From assembly GCA_963712595.1 (NCBI GenBank), contig CAVQIM010000001.1, forward strand, positions 744,001 to 808,000: a stretch of 64,000 nt of DNA, given 5' to 3'. The DNA is from VRUE01 sp963712595 (lineage in GTDB: Bacteria; Actinomycetota; Thermoleophilia; Solirubrobacterales; 70-9). Numbering within the stretch: the first letter of the stretch is position 1; every line of letters starts with the position of its first letter. Shown piece by piece: positions 18,773 to 26,678 of the stretch. The notes beneath the pieces are model-generated. The model was not told where the DNA came from, did no database searches, and saw only the letters and a program-made list of their open reading frames with translations. Both the position numbers and the translations under genes were made by a program.

Positions 18773-18824
18773 TACACCCGCCTCCGGCGGGTGTTAGGCA
18801 CCAGCGGAGCGGCCACCGTCGCCC
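18698..18824. repeat. Long hairpin that includes the gpmI stop codon
   Basis: Arms 18698-18726 and 18796-18824 are perfectly complementary over 29 bp. One arm is the last codons and stop of gpmI, so the inverted copy lies in the gpmI-tgt gap. An inner hairpin ACACCCGCC...GGCGGGTGT lies at 18773-18793. No T-run follows. Confidence 0.75.
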
Positions 18825-20341
18825 CCCACCACAAGCGAATGACCCGTCATCGCCGCAGGCTGAGAAATACCTAGAAGCTCCAGTGCCGTCGGCGCGACAT
18901 CGGCCAGGATCCCGTGCTCGCACAGCGTCAGCCCCTCGGCCGTGACGATCAGCGGCACCGGATTCAAAGAGTGCGCGGTGTTAGGCGAGCCATCGGGCTC
19001 GAGCATGTGATCGCAGTTGCCGTGGTCGGCGGTGACGATGCAGGCGCCGCCCTTGGCGCTCACCGCCTCGACCACGTCGCGAAGGCAGCCGTCGACCTCC
19101 TCCACTGCTTTCACAGCCGCCGGAATAACGCCGGTGTGGCCGACCATGTCCGGGTTGGCGAAGTTGATGATGCCGAAGCGGTAGTCGCCCTCGCCCCAGT
19201 GCCGGACGAAGGTATCGGCGGCCGCGCGAGCGCTCATCTCCGGCTTGTGGTCGTAAGTCGGCACGTCGCGCGGCGAATCGACCAGATGGCGCTCCTCCCC
19301 CTCCCACTCCTGCTCGCGACCGCCGTTGAAGAAGTAGGTGACGTGGGCGTACTTCTCGGTCTCGGCGACGTGCAGCTGGCGGCCGCCAGCCTCGGAAATC
19401 GTCTCGGCCAGGGTCGTTTTCGGCCGAGCCTCGGGAAAGGCGACCGGGTACGGCCAGCCCTTGCGGTACTCGGTCATCGTGGTCAGGTCGAGGAGCGGAC
19501 CGCCGGCGCGGGGGAACTCGTCAAAATCGGGCTCAGCCAGGGCACGGGTCATCTGCCGGGCTCGGTCGGGCCGGAAGTTGACGAAGATGCCGACGTCGCC
19601 CTCGGCGACCCCGTCGTAGTCGCCGATCACGGTCGGCTTGACGAACTCGTCGGTCTGCTCCCGCTCGTACGAATCGGCAATCGCCTCCTCGGCGCCAGGG
19701 GCTCGCAGGCCCTCGGCATGCACGATCGCGTCGTAGGCGAGCTTGGTCCGCTCCCAGCGCGTGTCGCGGTCCATCGCGTAGTAGCGACCGCCGACGGTGC
19801 CGATGCGACCGGCCTGGCGCAGCCAGCGCTCGAGCTCGTGCAGGTAGCCGCGCCCGCCGTGCGGCAGGGTGTCGCGCCCGTCGGTGAAGGCGTGGAAGAC
19901 GACATCGGGCACGCCCTCGTGCGAGGCCAGCTCGATCGTCGCCTCGATGTGCTCCCAACCCGAGTGGACGCCGCCGTCGGAGACCAGGGCGAGCAGGTGC
20001 AGGCGACCGCGCGGGCTCCTGCGGGCGCGATCGCAGGCCGCGAGCAGCGCCTCGTTCTCGAAGAAGCTTCCGTCTGCGATCGCGTCGTCGATCCGAGCCA
20101 GGTCCTGCTTGACGATCGCTCCGGCACCGAGGTTGAGGTGACCTACCTCTGAGTTGCCCATCTGCCCGTCGGGCAGTCCGACGTCGCGGCCCTGGGCGGA
20201 GAGCTGGGTGTGCGGGAACTCGTCCCAGAGCCGGTCGAAGACCGGTGTCTGAGCAAGGGAGATCGCGTTGCCGGGACCGGGCTCGGCCAGCCCCCAGCCG
20301 TCGAGGATGACCAGCGCCAGCGAGGTGACAGGCGCCGTCAA
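18794..20341 (-). CDS. gpmI: Cofactor-independent phosphoglycerate mutase
   Basis: The 515-residue Mn2+ enzyme interconverts 3- and 2-phosphoglycerate. It is an alkaline-phosphatase-fold protein: LVILDGWG at the N-terminus, MGNSEVGHLNLGAG with the nucleophile Ser, an inserted transferase domain with HAFTDGRDT, and metal ligands in FANPDMVGHTG and TADHGNCDHM. Its ATG overlaps the tpiA stop (ATGA), so it is coupled to tpiA. The last codons form one arm of a 29-bp hairpin. Confidence 0.96.
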   Translation of the reverse strand: MTAPVTSLALVILDGWGLAEPGPGNAISLAQTPVFDRLWDEFPHTQLSAQGRDVGLPDGQMGNSEVGHLNLGAGAIVKQDLARIDDAIADGSFFENEALLAACDRARRSPRGRLHLLALVSDGGVHSGWEHIEATIELASHEGVPDVVFHAFTDGRDTLPHGGRGYLHELERWLRQAGRIGTVGGRYYAMDRDTRWERTKLAYDAIVHAEGLRAPGAEEAIADSYEREQTDEFVKPTVIGDYDGVAEGDVGIFVNFRPDRARQMTRALAEPDFDEFPRAGGPLLDLTTMTEYRKGWPYPVAFPEARPKTTLAETISEAGGRQLHVAETEKYAHVTYFFNGGREQEWEGEERHLVDSPRDVPTYDHKPEMSARAAADTFVRHWGEGDYRFGIINFANPDMVGHTGVIPAAVKAVEEVDGCLRDVVEAVSAKGGACIVTADHGNCDHMLEPDGSPNTAHSLNPVPLIVTAEGLTLCEHGILADVAPTALELLGISQPAAMTGHSLVVGGDGGRSAGA

Positions 20342-21090
20342 CCGGCCGCCTTGACGATTGCGGCGAAATCGCCCGGATCGAGACTGGCGCCACCGACGAG
20401 CGCGCCGTCGATGTCCTCCTGCCCGATCAACTCCGCGGCGTTGTCGGGCTTGACCGAGCCGCCGTAGAGGATCCGCACCGCGTCGGCCTCGGCACCGAGC
20501 TCGCGCAGAAAGTCGCGGATGAAGGCGATCGTCTCCTGGGCCTGCTCGGACGTTGCCGTCCGGCCCGTGCCGATCGCCCAGATCGGCTCGTAGGCGATCA
20601 CGACACGGCTCAGCTCGCCGCTCTCGACAGCAGCGAGATCGGCCTGCAGCTGGCGCTCCAGCACCGCCTCGGTCTGGCCGCCGTCGCGCGCCTCCTCGCT
20701 CTCGCCGACGCAGAGGATCGGCTCCAATCCCGCGGCGAGCGCAGTCGGGACCTTGCGCGCCAGCGCCTCGTCGCTCTCGCCGAAGTACTGGCGGCGCTCG
20801 GAATGGCCGAGGACGACCGCCTCGACATCGAGCTCAACCAGCATCGGTGCCGAGACCTCGCCGGTGAAGGCGCCCGAGTCCTCCTCGTGCATGTTCTGGG
20901 CGGCGACCTTGACGGCGGTGCCGTAGCGGCGCTCGACCACCGCGCTCAACGCAGTGAACGGCGCGCAGATCACGACGTCGCTCTGCGTCGCCGCGATCTG
21001 CGGCAGCAGCGCGTCGACGAACTCCCCCGCCTCGGCGACCGTCTTGTGCATCTTCCAGTTGGCCGCGATGTACGGCGTGCGCTCAGGCAT
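20338..21090 (-). CDS. tpiA: Triose-phosphate isomerase
   Basis: The 250-residue TIM barrel contains AANWKMHKT (catalytic Lys), LGHSERR (catalytic His), AYEPIWAIGTG (catalytic Glu) and ILYGGSVKPDNA with LVGGASL at the phosphate site. It links dihydroxyacetone phosphate and glyceraldehyde 3-phosphate between Gap and Pgk in the same gene cluster. A family 1 structured element fills the gap to pgk. Confidence 0.97.
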   Translation of the reverse strand: MPERTPYIAANWKMHKTVAEAGEFVDALLPQIAATQSDVVICAPFTALSAVVERRYGTAVKVAAQNMHEEDSGAFTGEVSAPMLVELDVEAVVLGHSERRQYFGESDEALARKVPTALAAGLEPILCVGESEEARDGGQTEAVLERQLQADLAAVESGELSRVVIAYEPIWAIGTGRTATSEQAQETIAFIRDFLRELGAEADAVRILYGGSVKPDNAAELIGQEDIDGALVGGASLDPGDFAAIVKAAG

Positions 21091-21092
21091 CA

Positions 21093-21256
21093 GATGCCTG
21101 ACCTCACGGCCACGTGCGCCTGGGGGCGGGCGTGGTCAAGCAGATCAAGGACGCAGGGTGCAGCCTTTGGTGGTGCCAAAGGCAAACCCGAGGACGCAGA
21201 GATGCGCAGTGCCACGCCCGTCATCCAAGTGTGCGTGGTTGTGGGGTCAGGCATCT
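21093..21256. repeat. Structured intergenic element, family 1, copy 1 (pgk-tpiA gap)
   Basis: Outer arms 21093-21108 and 21241-21256 pair at 15 of 16 positions, and the right arm includes the final codons and stop of pgk. A second stem pairs GGGCGTGG-type sequences near 21131 and 21222. The interior carries AAGGACGCAGGG and CCGAGGACGCAG, shared with the elements at 25663-25764 and 44340-44441. Confidence 0.65.
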
Positions 21257-22434
21257 AGCAGCGCCTCCACTCCGGGCAGCTTCTTTCCCTCCAGCAGCTC
21301 CAACGATGCTCCTCCTCCGGTCGAGAGCCAGTCCACTTTGTCAGCGAGGCCGAACTGCTGCAGCGCGGCGACCGAGTCGCCGCCGCCGATCACGGTCGTG
21401 CCCGGCGCCTCCGCCACGGCCTCCGCCACGGCGCGGGTGCCGGCGGCGAACGGTGCCAGCTCGAAGGCACCCATCGGGCCGTTCCAGAGCACGGTGCCGG
21501 CAGCGGCGATCACCTCGGCGTAGGCGGCTGCGCTGCGCGGGCCGATATCGAGGCCCATCCAGCCGTCGGGCACCTCGACGCCATCGCTCTCGCGAGGCTC
21601 GGCATCGGCAGAAAAGCGCTCGCCGAGGACAAGATCGACGGGGAGTCGTAGCTCGCAGCCGGAGGACTCAGCACGCTGCAGCGCCTCGGCAGCGAGCTTG
21701 ACGCCCTCCTCCTCGACCAACGAGTCGCCGGTGGCGATTCCCTGGGCGCGGAAGAAGCTGAAGCACATCGCGCCGCCGATCAGGATCTCGTCGGCGATCT
21801 CGAGGAAGCGATCGATCACGCCGACCTTGTCGGTGACCTTGGCTCCGCCGAGCACCACGACCAGCGGGCGCTCAGGGGAATCGACCACCCGCGTCAGCTC
21901 GGTCACCTCCCGCTCCAGCAGCAGGCCGGCGTATCCCGGCAATAGGCCGGCGACGCCCGCGGTGCTGGCGTGCGCTCGGTGGGCGGCACCGAAGGCGTCG
22001 TTGACGTAGAGGTCGGCGAGCTCGGCGAGGGCCCCGGCCAGGGCCGGGTCGTTATCGGTCTCCCCGGGCTCGAAGCGGACGTTCTCCAGCAGCAGCGCTT
22101 CGCCGGGCCCAAGCGCCTGGGCCATCGTCTCGACGTCGCCGCCAACCACGGCCTTCGCCTGGTGGACCTTGGCTCCGAGCAGCTCGGCAAGCCGCTCGCC
22201 CACCGGTCGCATCGAGAGCGCCGGGTCGACCTTGCCCTTGGGCCGGCCGAGGTGGGAGGCGAGGACGAGTGCAGCGCCGCGCTCCCGCAGCAGCTCGATC
22301 GTCGGCAGCGCCGCCCGGATCCGGGTGTCGTCGGCAACCCTGCCTCCGTCGAGCGGCACGTTGAAGTCGACCCGAACCAGCACCCGCCGCCCCGCAACCT
22401 CGGCATCGCGGACGCTTGCCTTGGAGAAGCTCAT
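21247..22434 (-). CDS. pgk: Phosphoglycerate kinase
   Basis: The 395-residue two-domain kinase makes ATP and 3-phosphoglycerate. Visible signatures are RVDFNVPLD at the N-terminus, LASHLGRPKG, LLLENVRFEPGE, NDAFGAAHRAHAST, VLGGAKVTDK, GLDIGP and GDSVAAL near the C-terminal nucleotide site. It begins 16 bp after gap, so gap-pgk is an operon continuing into tpiA and gpmI. Confidence 0.97.
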   Translation of the reverse strand: MSFSKASVRDAEVAGRRVLVRVDFNVPLDGGRVADDTRIRAALPTIELLRERGAALVLASHLGRPKGKVDPALSMRPVGERLAELLGAKVHQAKAVVGGDVETMAQALGPGEALLLENVRFEPGETDNDPALAGALAELADLYVNDAFGAAHRAHASTAGVAGLLPGYAGLLLEREVTELTRVVDSPERPLVVVLGGAKVTDKVGVIDRFLEIADEILIGGAMCFSFFRAQGIATGDSLVEEEGVKLAAEALQRAESSGCELRLPVDLVLGERFSADAEPRESDGVEVPDGWMGLDIGPRSAAAYAEVIAAAGTVLWNGPMGAFELAPFAAGTRAVAEAVAEAPGTTVIGGGDSVAALQQFGLADKVDWLSTGGGASLELLEGKKLPGVEALLDA

Positions 22435-22450
22435 CGACCCGGCCGAGGGG

Positions 22451-23455
22451 CTAGAGGACCTTGCCGGTCAGCTCCACGCAACGGTTCGAGTAGCCCCACT
22501 CGTTGTCGTACCAGGTGACCGCCTTTACCAGGCGACCGTCGCCGATCGTCATCGTCTGGCCCGCGTCGAAGATCGAGGAGTGCGGATCGCCGACGATGTC
22601 GGTGGAGACGATCGGGTCCTCGGTGTAGGAGAGGATGCCCTGCAGCGGGCCCTCGGCCGCCGCCTTCACCGCGGCGTTGACCTGCTCGACGCTGACCGGG
22701 TCGGGCGTGCTGAAGACGAGGTCGACGACCGAGCCGGTCGCCACCGGCGCCCGCATCGCGAGGCCGTTCAGCTTGCCGTTCAGCTCCGGCAGCACCAACC
22801 CGACCGCCTTCGCCGCGCCCGTAGTCGTCGGGATCAGGTTGAGCGCCGCGGCGCGGGCCCGGCGAAGGTCCTTGTGCGGCATGTCCTGCAGGCGCTGGTC
22901 GGCCGTGTAGGCGTGGATCGTCGTCATCAGCCCCTGCTCGATCCCAAAGGTGTCGTTGAGGACCTTGGCCAGCGGCGCCAGGCAGTTGGTCGTGCAGGAG
23001 GCATTGGAGATGATGTCGTGCTTCTCACGATCGTAGGTGCTGTCGAAGTTGACGCCCAGTGCCACGGTCACGTCCGGCTCCTTGGCAGGAGCGGAGATGA
23101 TCACCTTCTTTGCGCCGGCGGAGAGGTGCTTGGCGGCGTCGTCGCGGGCGGTGAAGAAGCCGGTCGACTCGATCACGACGTCGACGCCGAGGTCGGCCCA
23201 GGGCAGCGCCGCCGGGTCGCGCTCGGAGAGCACCTTGATCGCGGTCCCGTCGACCGAGATCGCCCCGTCGACTACCTCGACCTCGCCCGGGAAGCGCCCC
23301 AGGATCGAGTCGTACTTGAGCAGGTGGGCGAGCGTCTCCGGATCGGTGAGATCGTTGACGGCGACGAACTCGAGGTCGGCGCCGGCCGCGTGCGCCGCCC
23401 GGTAGACGTTGCGCCCGATCCGCCCGAAGCCGTTGATTCCGACCTTCACAGCCAT
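22451..23455 (-). CDS. gap: Glyceraldehyde-3-phosphate dehydrogenase
   Basis: The 334-residue enzyme has the NAD-binding GINGFGRIGR N-terminus, the catalytic SNASCTTNCLAP with Cys near residue 155, HAYTADQ, the arginine pocket in MRAPVATGS and the final WYDNEWGYSNR. GAGG-rich sequence (TAGGAGGG) stands before the ATG, and a possible -10 TAACAT lies near 23500. It is the first gene of the glycolytic cluster. Confidence 0.97.
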   Translation of the reverse strand: MAVKVGINGFGRIGRNVYRAAHAAGADLEFVAVNDLTDPETLAHLLKYDSILGRFPGEVEVVDGAISVDGTAIKVLSERDPAALPWADLGVDVVIESTGFFTARDDAAKHLSAGAKKVIISAPAKEPDVTVALGVNFDSTYDREKHDIISNASCTTNCLAPLAKVLNDTFGIEQGLMTTIHAYTADQRLQDMPHKDLRRARAAALNLIPTTTGAAKAVGLVLPELNGKLNGLAMRAPVATGSVVDLVFSTPDPVSVEQVNAAVKAAAEGPLQGILSYTEDPIVSTDIVGDPHSSIFDAGQTMTIGDGRLVKAVTWYDNEWGYSNRCVELTGKVL

Positions 23456-23533
23456 TCCTCAAACCCTCCTAGAGTCGTCGTGAGATGCTTCGATGTTATG
23501 GGCCGGCGAGGCCGGCAAGCCAGAATGCCCTGC

Positions 23534-23896
23534 CTAATCGGACCCGATCGTGATCTCGATCTCGTACCCGTCTGGGTCCTTGAGGAACGCCGAGTAGGAG
23601 CCGGAGCCGTAGGAGCGTCGCTCGCCCGGGTCGGAGACGCTCGTACCGCCACCGGCGACGCCGCCCTCCCAAGCCGCCTTGACGGCGACGATGCCGAGCC
23701 CCGAGAAGCTGATCAGGCCGAAGCCGGCCTTGGGATCGTGGTGGGCCGAGATGAAGAAGACGGGTTTGGCGATGCCCCAGCCGATCGTTTCGTCCTCCTC
23801 GAAGTGGCGCCGCCAACCCAGGGGCGCGAGCAGCGCGTCGTAGAACGACGCGCTCCGCTCGAGGTCACCGACCTCCAGAAGAACGTGATGCAGCAT
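23534..23896 (-). CDS. VOC (glyoxalase/bleomycin-resistance fold) protein
   Basis: The 120-residue protein has the paired beta-alpha-beta-beta-beta plan: MLHHVLLEVGDLERSASFYDALLAPLGW, and near the end GSGSYSAFLKDPDGYEIEIT. The metal-ligand His (HHVLL) and Glu (EIEI) positions are kept. VOC proteins include lyases, dioxygenases and resistance proteins. No specific role can be given. Confidence 0.85.
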   Translation of the reverse strand: MLHHVLLEVGDLERSASFYDALLAPLGWRRHFEEDETIGWGIAKPVFFISAHHDPKAGFGLISFSGLGIVAVKAAWEGGVAGGGTSVSDPGERRSYGSGSYSAFLKDPDGYEIEITIGSD

Positions 23897-23925
23897 CGAG
23901 CAGGGAGGCTATACGGGCGGGCGGC

Positions 23926-24699
23926 TCAGCCGCCGCGTGGGGTCCAGCGGAAGTAGCGGATGGCCAGCAGAAGGCCGGCGAGGCCCCAGCCGACCACCAC
24001 CGCGAGGTTGTCCCACTGCAGGCCGGTACTGGCTCCACCGGGGACGTAGACGTCGAAAAAGGCCTCGAAGAAGTGGCGGATCGGGAAGGCGTCGGCGAAG
24101 TGGATGACGCCGCTGGGCAGCTGGTCGTCGGGGATGAAGACGCCGGAGAGGAAGTAGAGCGGCAACAGCAGGGCATTGACGATCGGCGCCGCGGCGTCCT
24201 GGGAGGGGATTGCGGCGGTGAGGGCGATGCCGAGGCAGCAGAAGGCCGCCGCGCCGATCAGCAGGGTGACGACAATCGCCGGCAACTGGTCCCAGGGAAT
24301 CGCGACGCCATAGAGGACGCGGCCGATCGCCGCCAGCAGGGCCAGCATCAGCAACGCCACCACGGCGGAGTTGCCGACCCGGCCAGCGATGAAGACCCAG
24401 GCCGGCATCGGCGTCCCCCTCCCCCGCTTCAACCGTCCGTCCTCGCGCGCGATCACCAGCGACATCGCCAGCGACTGCATCGTCGCCGAGATCACCGAGA
24501 GGGTGATGATCGCCGGAACGTAGTAGGCGGTGGTCTCGATCCCACCGCGCACGTCGACGGTCTGGTCGCCGAAGATCGTCGCGAAGATCAGCAGCAGGAT
24601 CACCGGGAACATCACGGTGAAGAAGACCGCCGCCGGGTTGCGCCAGAAGGCCTTCTGGTCGAATCGGAACTGGTGGGCGAATAGCGCCACTCCCCTCAT
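23926..24699 (-). CDS. ABC-2 type transporter permease
   Basis: The 257-residue membrane protein has about six hydrophobic segments, for example AVFFTVMFPVILLLIFATIF, VALLMLALLAAIGRVLYGVA and ALLLPLYFLSGVFIP. The sequence YFLSGVFIPDDQLPSG is typical of DrrB/NodJ-type ABC-2 permeases. Its ATG overlaps the stop of the tiny ORF upstream. With the preceding ATPase it should form an export system for a drug, lipid or polysaccharide. Confidence 0.92.
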   Translation of the reverse strand: MRGVALFAHQFRFDQKAFWRNPAAVFFTVMFPVILLLIFATIFGDQTVDVRGGIETTAYYVPAIITLSVISATMQSLAMSLVIAREDGRLKRGRGTPMPAWVFIAGRVGNSAVVALLMLALLAAIGRVLYGVAIPWDQLPAIVVTLLIGAAAFCCLGIALTAAIPSQDAAAPIVNALLLPLYFLSGVFIPDDQLPSGVIHFADAFPIRHFFEAFFDVYVPGGASTGLQWDNLAVVVGWGLAGLLLAIRYFRWTPRGG

Positions 24700-24779
24700 G
24701 CGAGGCCTCCCCGCCCGCCCCAGTGCTTCCAGTGCGCTTTATCCGCGCATAGGCCGGAAAAGGCGCACCGGAAGCTCAT
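24696..24779 (-). CDS. Tiny coupled ORF between ABC ATPase and permease (MSFRCAF family, copy 2)
   Basis: A 27-codon frame starting MSFRCAFSGLC. Its ATG overlaps the ATPase stop (ATGA), and its TGA overlaps the permease ATG. The first 54 nt resemble copy 1 at 1217-1282, with differences concentrated in the loop and at codon 17. The last ten codons are unrelated to copy 1. As for copy 1, a translated peptide and a palindromic insertion are both possible. Confidence 0.4.
   Translation of the reverse strand: MSFRCAFSGLCADKAHWKHWGGRGGLA
24726..24779 (-). repeat. Palindromic interspersed repeat, copy 2
   Basis: Arms 24726-24737 and 24763-24774 pair over 12 bp. The one difference from copy 1 in the arms would be a G-U pair in minus-strand RNA, so the fold is kept. 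Confidence 0.7.
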
Positions 24780-25636
24780 CGGTCCTCGCCTTCTGCGGTG
24801 AGCGAGAGGTAGACGTCCTCGAGCGTGGGACGCGTAACTTCCAAGCCGTCGAGCTCCAGGCCCTGCTCGACCGCCTGACTGGTCAGCTCGTGCAGTGCCG
24901 GCACCGGGGTCATCGTCTCCTGCGAGAACTGCTCCCCGTTCAGCCGGTAGCTGATCGTCGTCGGAAGGCTCTCGCGATCGCCGAGGTCGTCGGGGGTGCC
25001 GCTGGCGACCACCTCGCCGCGCGAGATGATCGTCACCCGGTCGGCGAGGCGCTGCGCCTCCTCCATGTAGTGGGTGGTGAGGAAGACGGTCTTGCCGAGG
25101 TCACGCAAACCGGCGATCGCCTCCCAGGCCTGCCGCCGCGCCGAGGGATCGAAGCCGGTGGTCGGCTCGTCGAGGAAGAGCAACTCGGGGTCGCCGATCA
25201 GCGCCATGCCGACGTCGAGGCGGCGCTGCTGGCCACCCGAGAGGCCGCTGGCCCGCGCGTCCGCCTTGCCCCCCAGGCCGACCAGCTCGATCGTCTCCTC
25301 GACCGGGCGCGGCGCGCTGTAGTAGCCGGCGTAGAGGGCGAGTGACTCGCGCACGGTCAGATACGGATCGAGGCGACAGGTCTGCAGCACGATCCCGATC
25401 CGCTCGCGCCAGGCGCGGCCGGCGTGCTGCGGATCCTCGCCCAGCACCGACACCCCGCCGCTGCTGCGCTTGCGATAGCCCTCGAGGATCTCCACCGTCG
25501 TCGTCTTGCCGGCGCCATTGGGGCCGAGGAAGGCGAATACCTCGCCTCGCTGGACGTCGAGATCGATGCCGCGGACCGCTTCGAACTCGCCATAGCTCAT
25601 GCGCAGGCCGCGGATGGAGATGACGGGGTCGGGCAA
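24776..25636 (-). CDS. ABC transporter ATP-binding protein (DrrA-like)
   Basis: The 286-residue ATPase has Walker A GPNGAGKTTT, Q-loop, signature LSGGQQRRLDVGMAL, Walker B LLFLDEPTTGFD and the H-loop (TTHYMEEAQRLADR). The C-terminal extension after about residue 215 is usual in DrrA-type subunits. It drives the permease encoded after the tiny ORF. A family 1 structured element occupies the gap upstream of its start. Confidence 0.95.
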   Translation of the reverse strand: MPDPVISIRGLRMSYGEFEAVRGIDLDVQRGEVFAFLGPNGAGKTTTVEILEGYRKRSSGGVSVLGEDPQHAGRAWRERIGIVLQTCRLDPYLTVRESLALYAGYYSAPRPVEETIELVGLGGKADARASGLSGGQQRRLDVGMALIGDPELLFLDEPTTGFDPSARRQAWEAIAGLRDLGKTVFLTTHYMEEAQRLADRVTIISRGEVVASGTPDDLGDRESLPTTISYRLNGEQFSQETMTPVPALHELTSQAVEQGLELDGLEVTRPTLEDVYLSLTAEGEDR

Positions 25637-25662
25637 GGCGAACCGATTCTATGGACGCTTCT

Positions 25663-25764
25663 CTGACGGGGGCCAGACGTCGCCAGGTAAAGACGCAGGG
25701 AGCGCAGCGTGCTCTGCACGTAAGCGACCGAGGACGCCGCATGGCGAGGTCTGGCCCCCGTCAG
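25663..25764. repeat. Structured intergenic element, family 1, copy 2 (rapZ 3' end)
   Basis: Arms 25663-25685 and 25742-25764 pair at 22 of 23 positions. The right arm contains the rapZ stop codon. The loop (AGACGCAGGGAGC...CCGAGGACGCC) is nearly the same as in the copy at 44340-44441, whereas a block of five to six outer base pairs differs completely and still pairs. Confidence 0.8.
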
Positions 25765-26678
25765 GCGTCGCGGTGCTTTACGTGGACGACTACGTCGTTT
25801 CTCTCGGAGAGCTCGCGCTCGATCCGGTCGGCGACGGTGATCGAGCGATGGCGGCCGCCGGTGCAGCCGATCGCGATCGTCAGGTGACTCTTGCCCTCGG
25901 TTACATACGCGGGGACGAGGAACTCCAGCAGCGGCAGCAACCGGCCGTAGAACTCGCCGGCCTGGGTGCCCGCCTCGACGTACTCGCGCACGCTGCGGTC
26001 GAGACCGGTGAGCGGCCGCAGCTCGTCGACGTAGTGGGGATTGGGCAGGAAGCGCACGTCGAGGGTGAGGTCGGCGTCGCGCGGCGGCCCGTTCTTGAAG
26101 CCGAAGGTGAGGAGGGTGAGAGCCATCTTGCCGCTCTCGTGGCCGTCCAGCATCTCCTCGGCGATCCGCCGCCTCAGCATGCCGCCGGTCAGGTCGCTGG
26201 TGTCCATCACCATGTCGGCGCGCTCGCGCAGCGGCGCCAGCAGCTCCCGCTCGGCCCGGATCCCGTCGATGATCCGCCCTTCCGGCGCCAGCGGGTGGCG
26301 CCGGCGCGTCTCCTTGTAGCGGTCGACCAGGGTCTCCTCGTCGGCCTCGAGGAAGAGCACGGTCGGTTTCAGCCCATCGGCCTCGAGGTCGTCGAGCACC
26401 TGCAGAAGCTCGTCGAAGTAGTCGCCGCCGCGCACGTCGGAGACGACGGCTGCGCGCTCGACGGCACTGCCGTCGTGGCGAAAGAGCTCGCCGAGGCTGC
26501 CGATCATCCGCGGCGGCAGGTTGTCGACGCAGAAGTAGCCGTTGTCCTCGAAGGCGGCGATAGCTTCCGACTTGCCGGCACCGGAGTGACCGGTGATCAC
26601 GACCAAGGTCACACCACGGCTGAGCCCGCCCTCGGTGCGCTGCACTTCCATTTCCTCGGCTTCCTCGATGCTCACCAT
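25761..26678 (-). CDS. rapZ: RapZ/YvcJ-family P-loop nucleotide-binding protein
   Basis: The 305-residue protein has Walker A GHSGAGKSEA, the RapZ block AIAAFEDNGYFCVDNLPP, FLEADEETLVDRYKETRRRHPL and the C-terminal signature IAIGCTGGRHRSITVADR. In enterobacteria RapZ controls glmZ RNA decay. In Gram-positives the role is less clear (YvcJ). It begins at the uvrC stop (TGATG). The usual neighbours yvcK and whiA are not next to it in this window. Confidence 0.93.
   Translation of the reverse strand: MVSIEEAEEMEVQRTEGGLSRGVTLVVITGHSGAGKSEAIAAFEDNGYFCVDNLPPRMIGSLGELFRHDGSAVERAAVVSDVRGGDYFDELLQVLDDLEADGLKPTVLFLEADEETLVDRYKETRRRHPLAPEGRIIDGIRAERELLAPLRERADMVMDTSDLTGGMLRRRIAEEMLDGHESGKMALTLLTFGFKNGPPRDADLTLDVRFLPNPHYVDELRPLTGLDRSVREYVEAGTQAGEFYGRLLPLLEFLVPAYVTEGKSHLTIAIGCTGGRHRSITVADRIERELSERNDVVVHVKHRDA

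Noticed and set aside
25663..25764. Family 1 element as a cyclic-di-GMP riboswitch or another known aptamer
   Set aside because: The GGACGCA sequence recalls the c-di-GMP-I core, but the rest of that consensus (the GGGCAAACC segment and tetraloop-receptor order) is missing, and the elements begin at stop codons of upstream genes.
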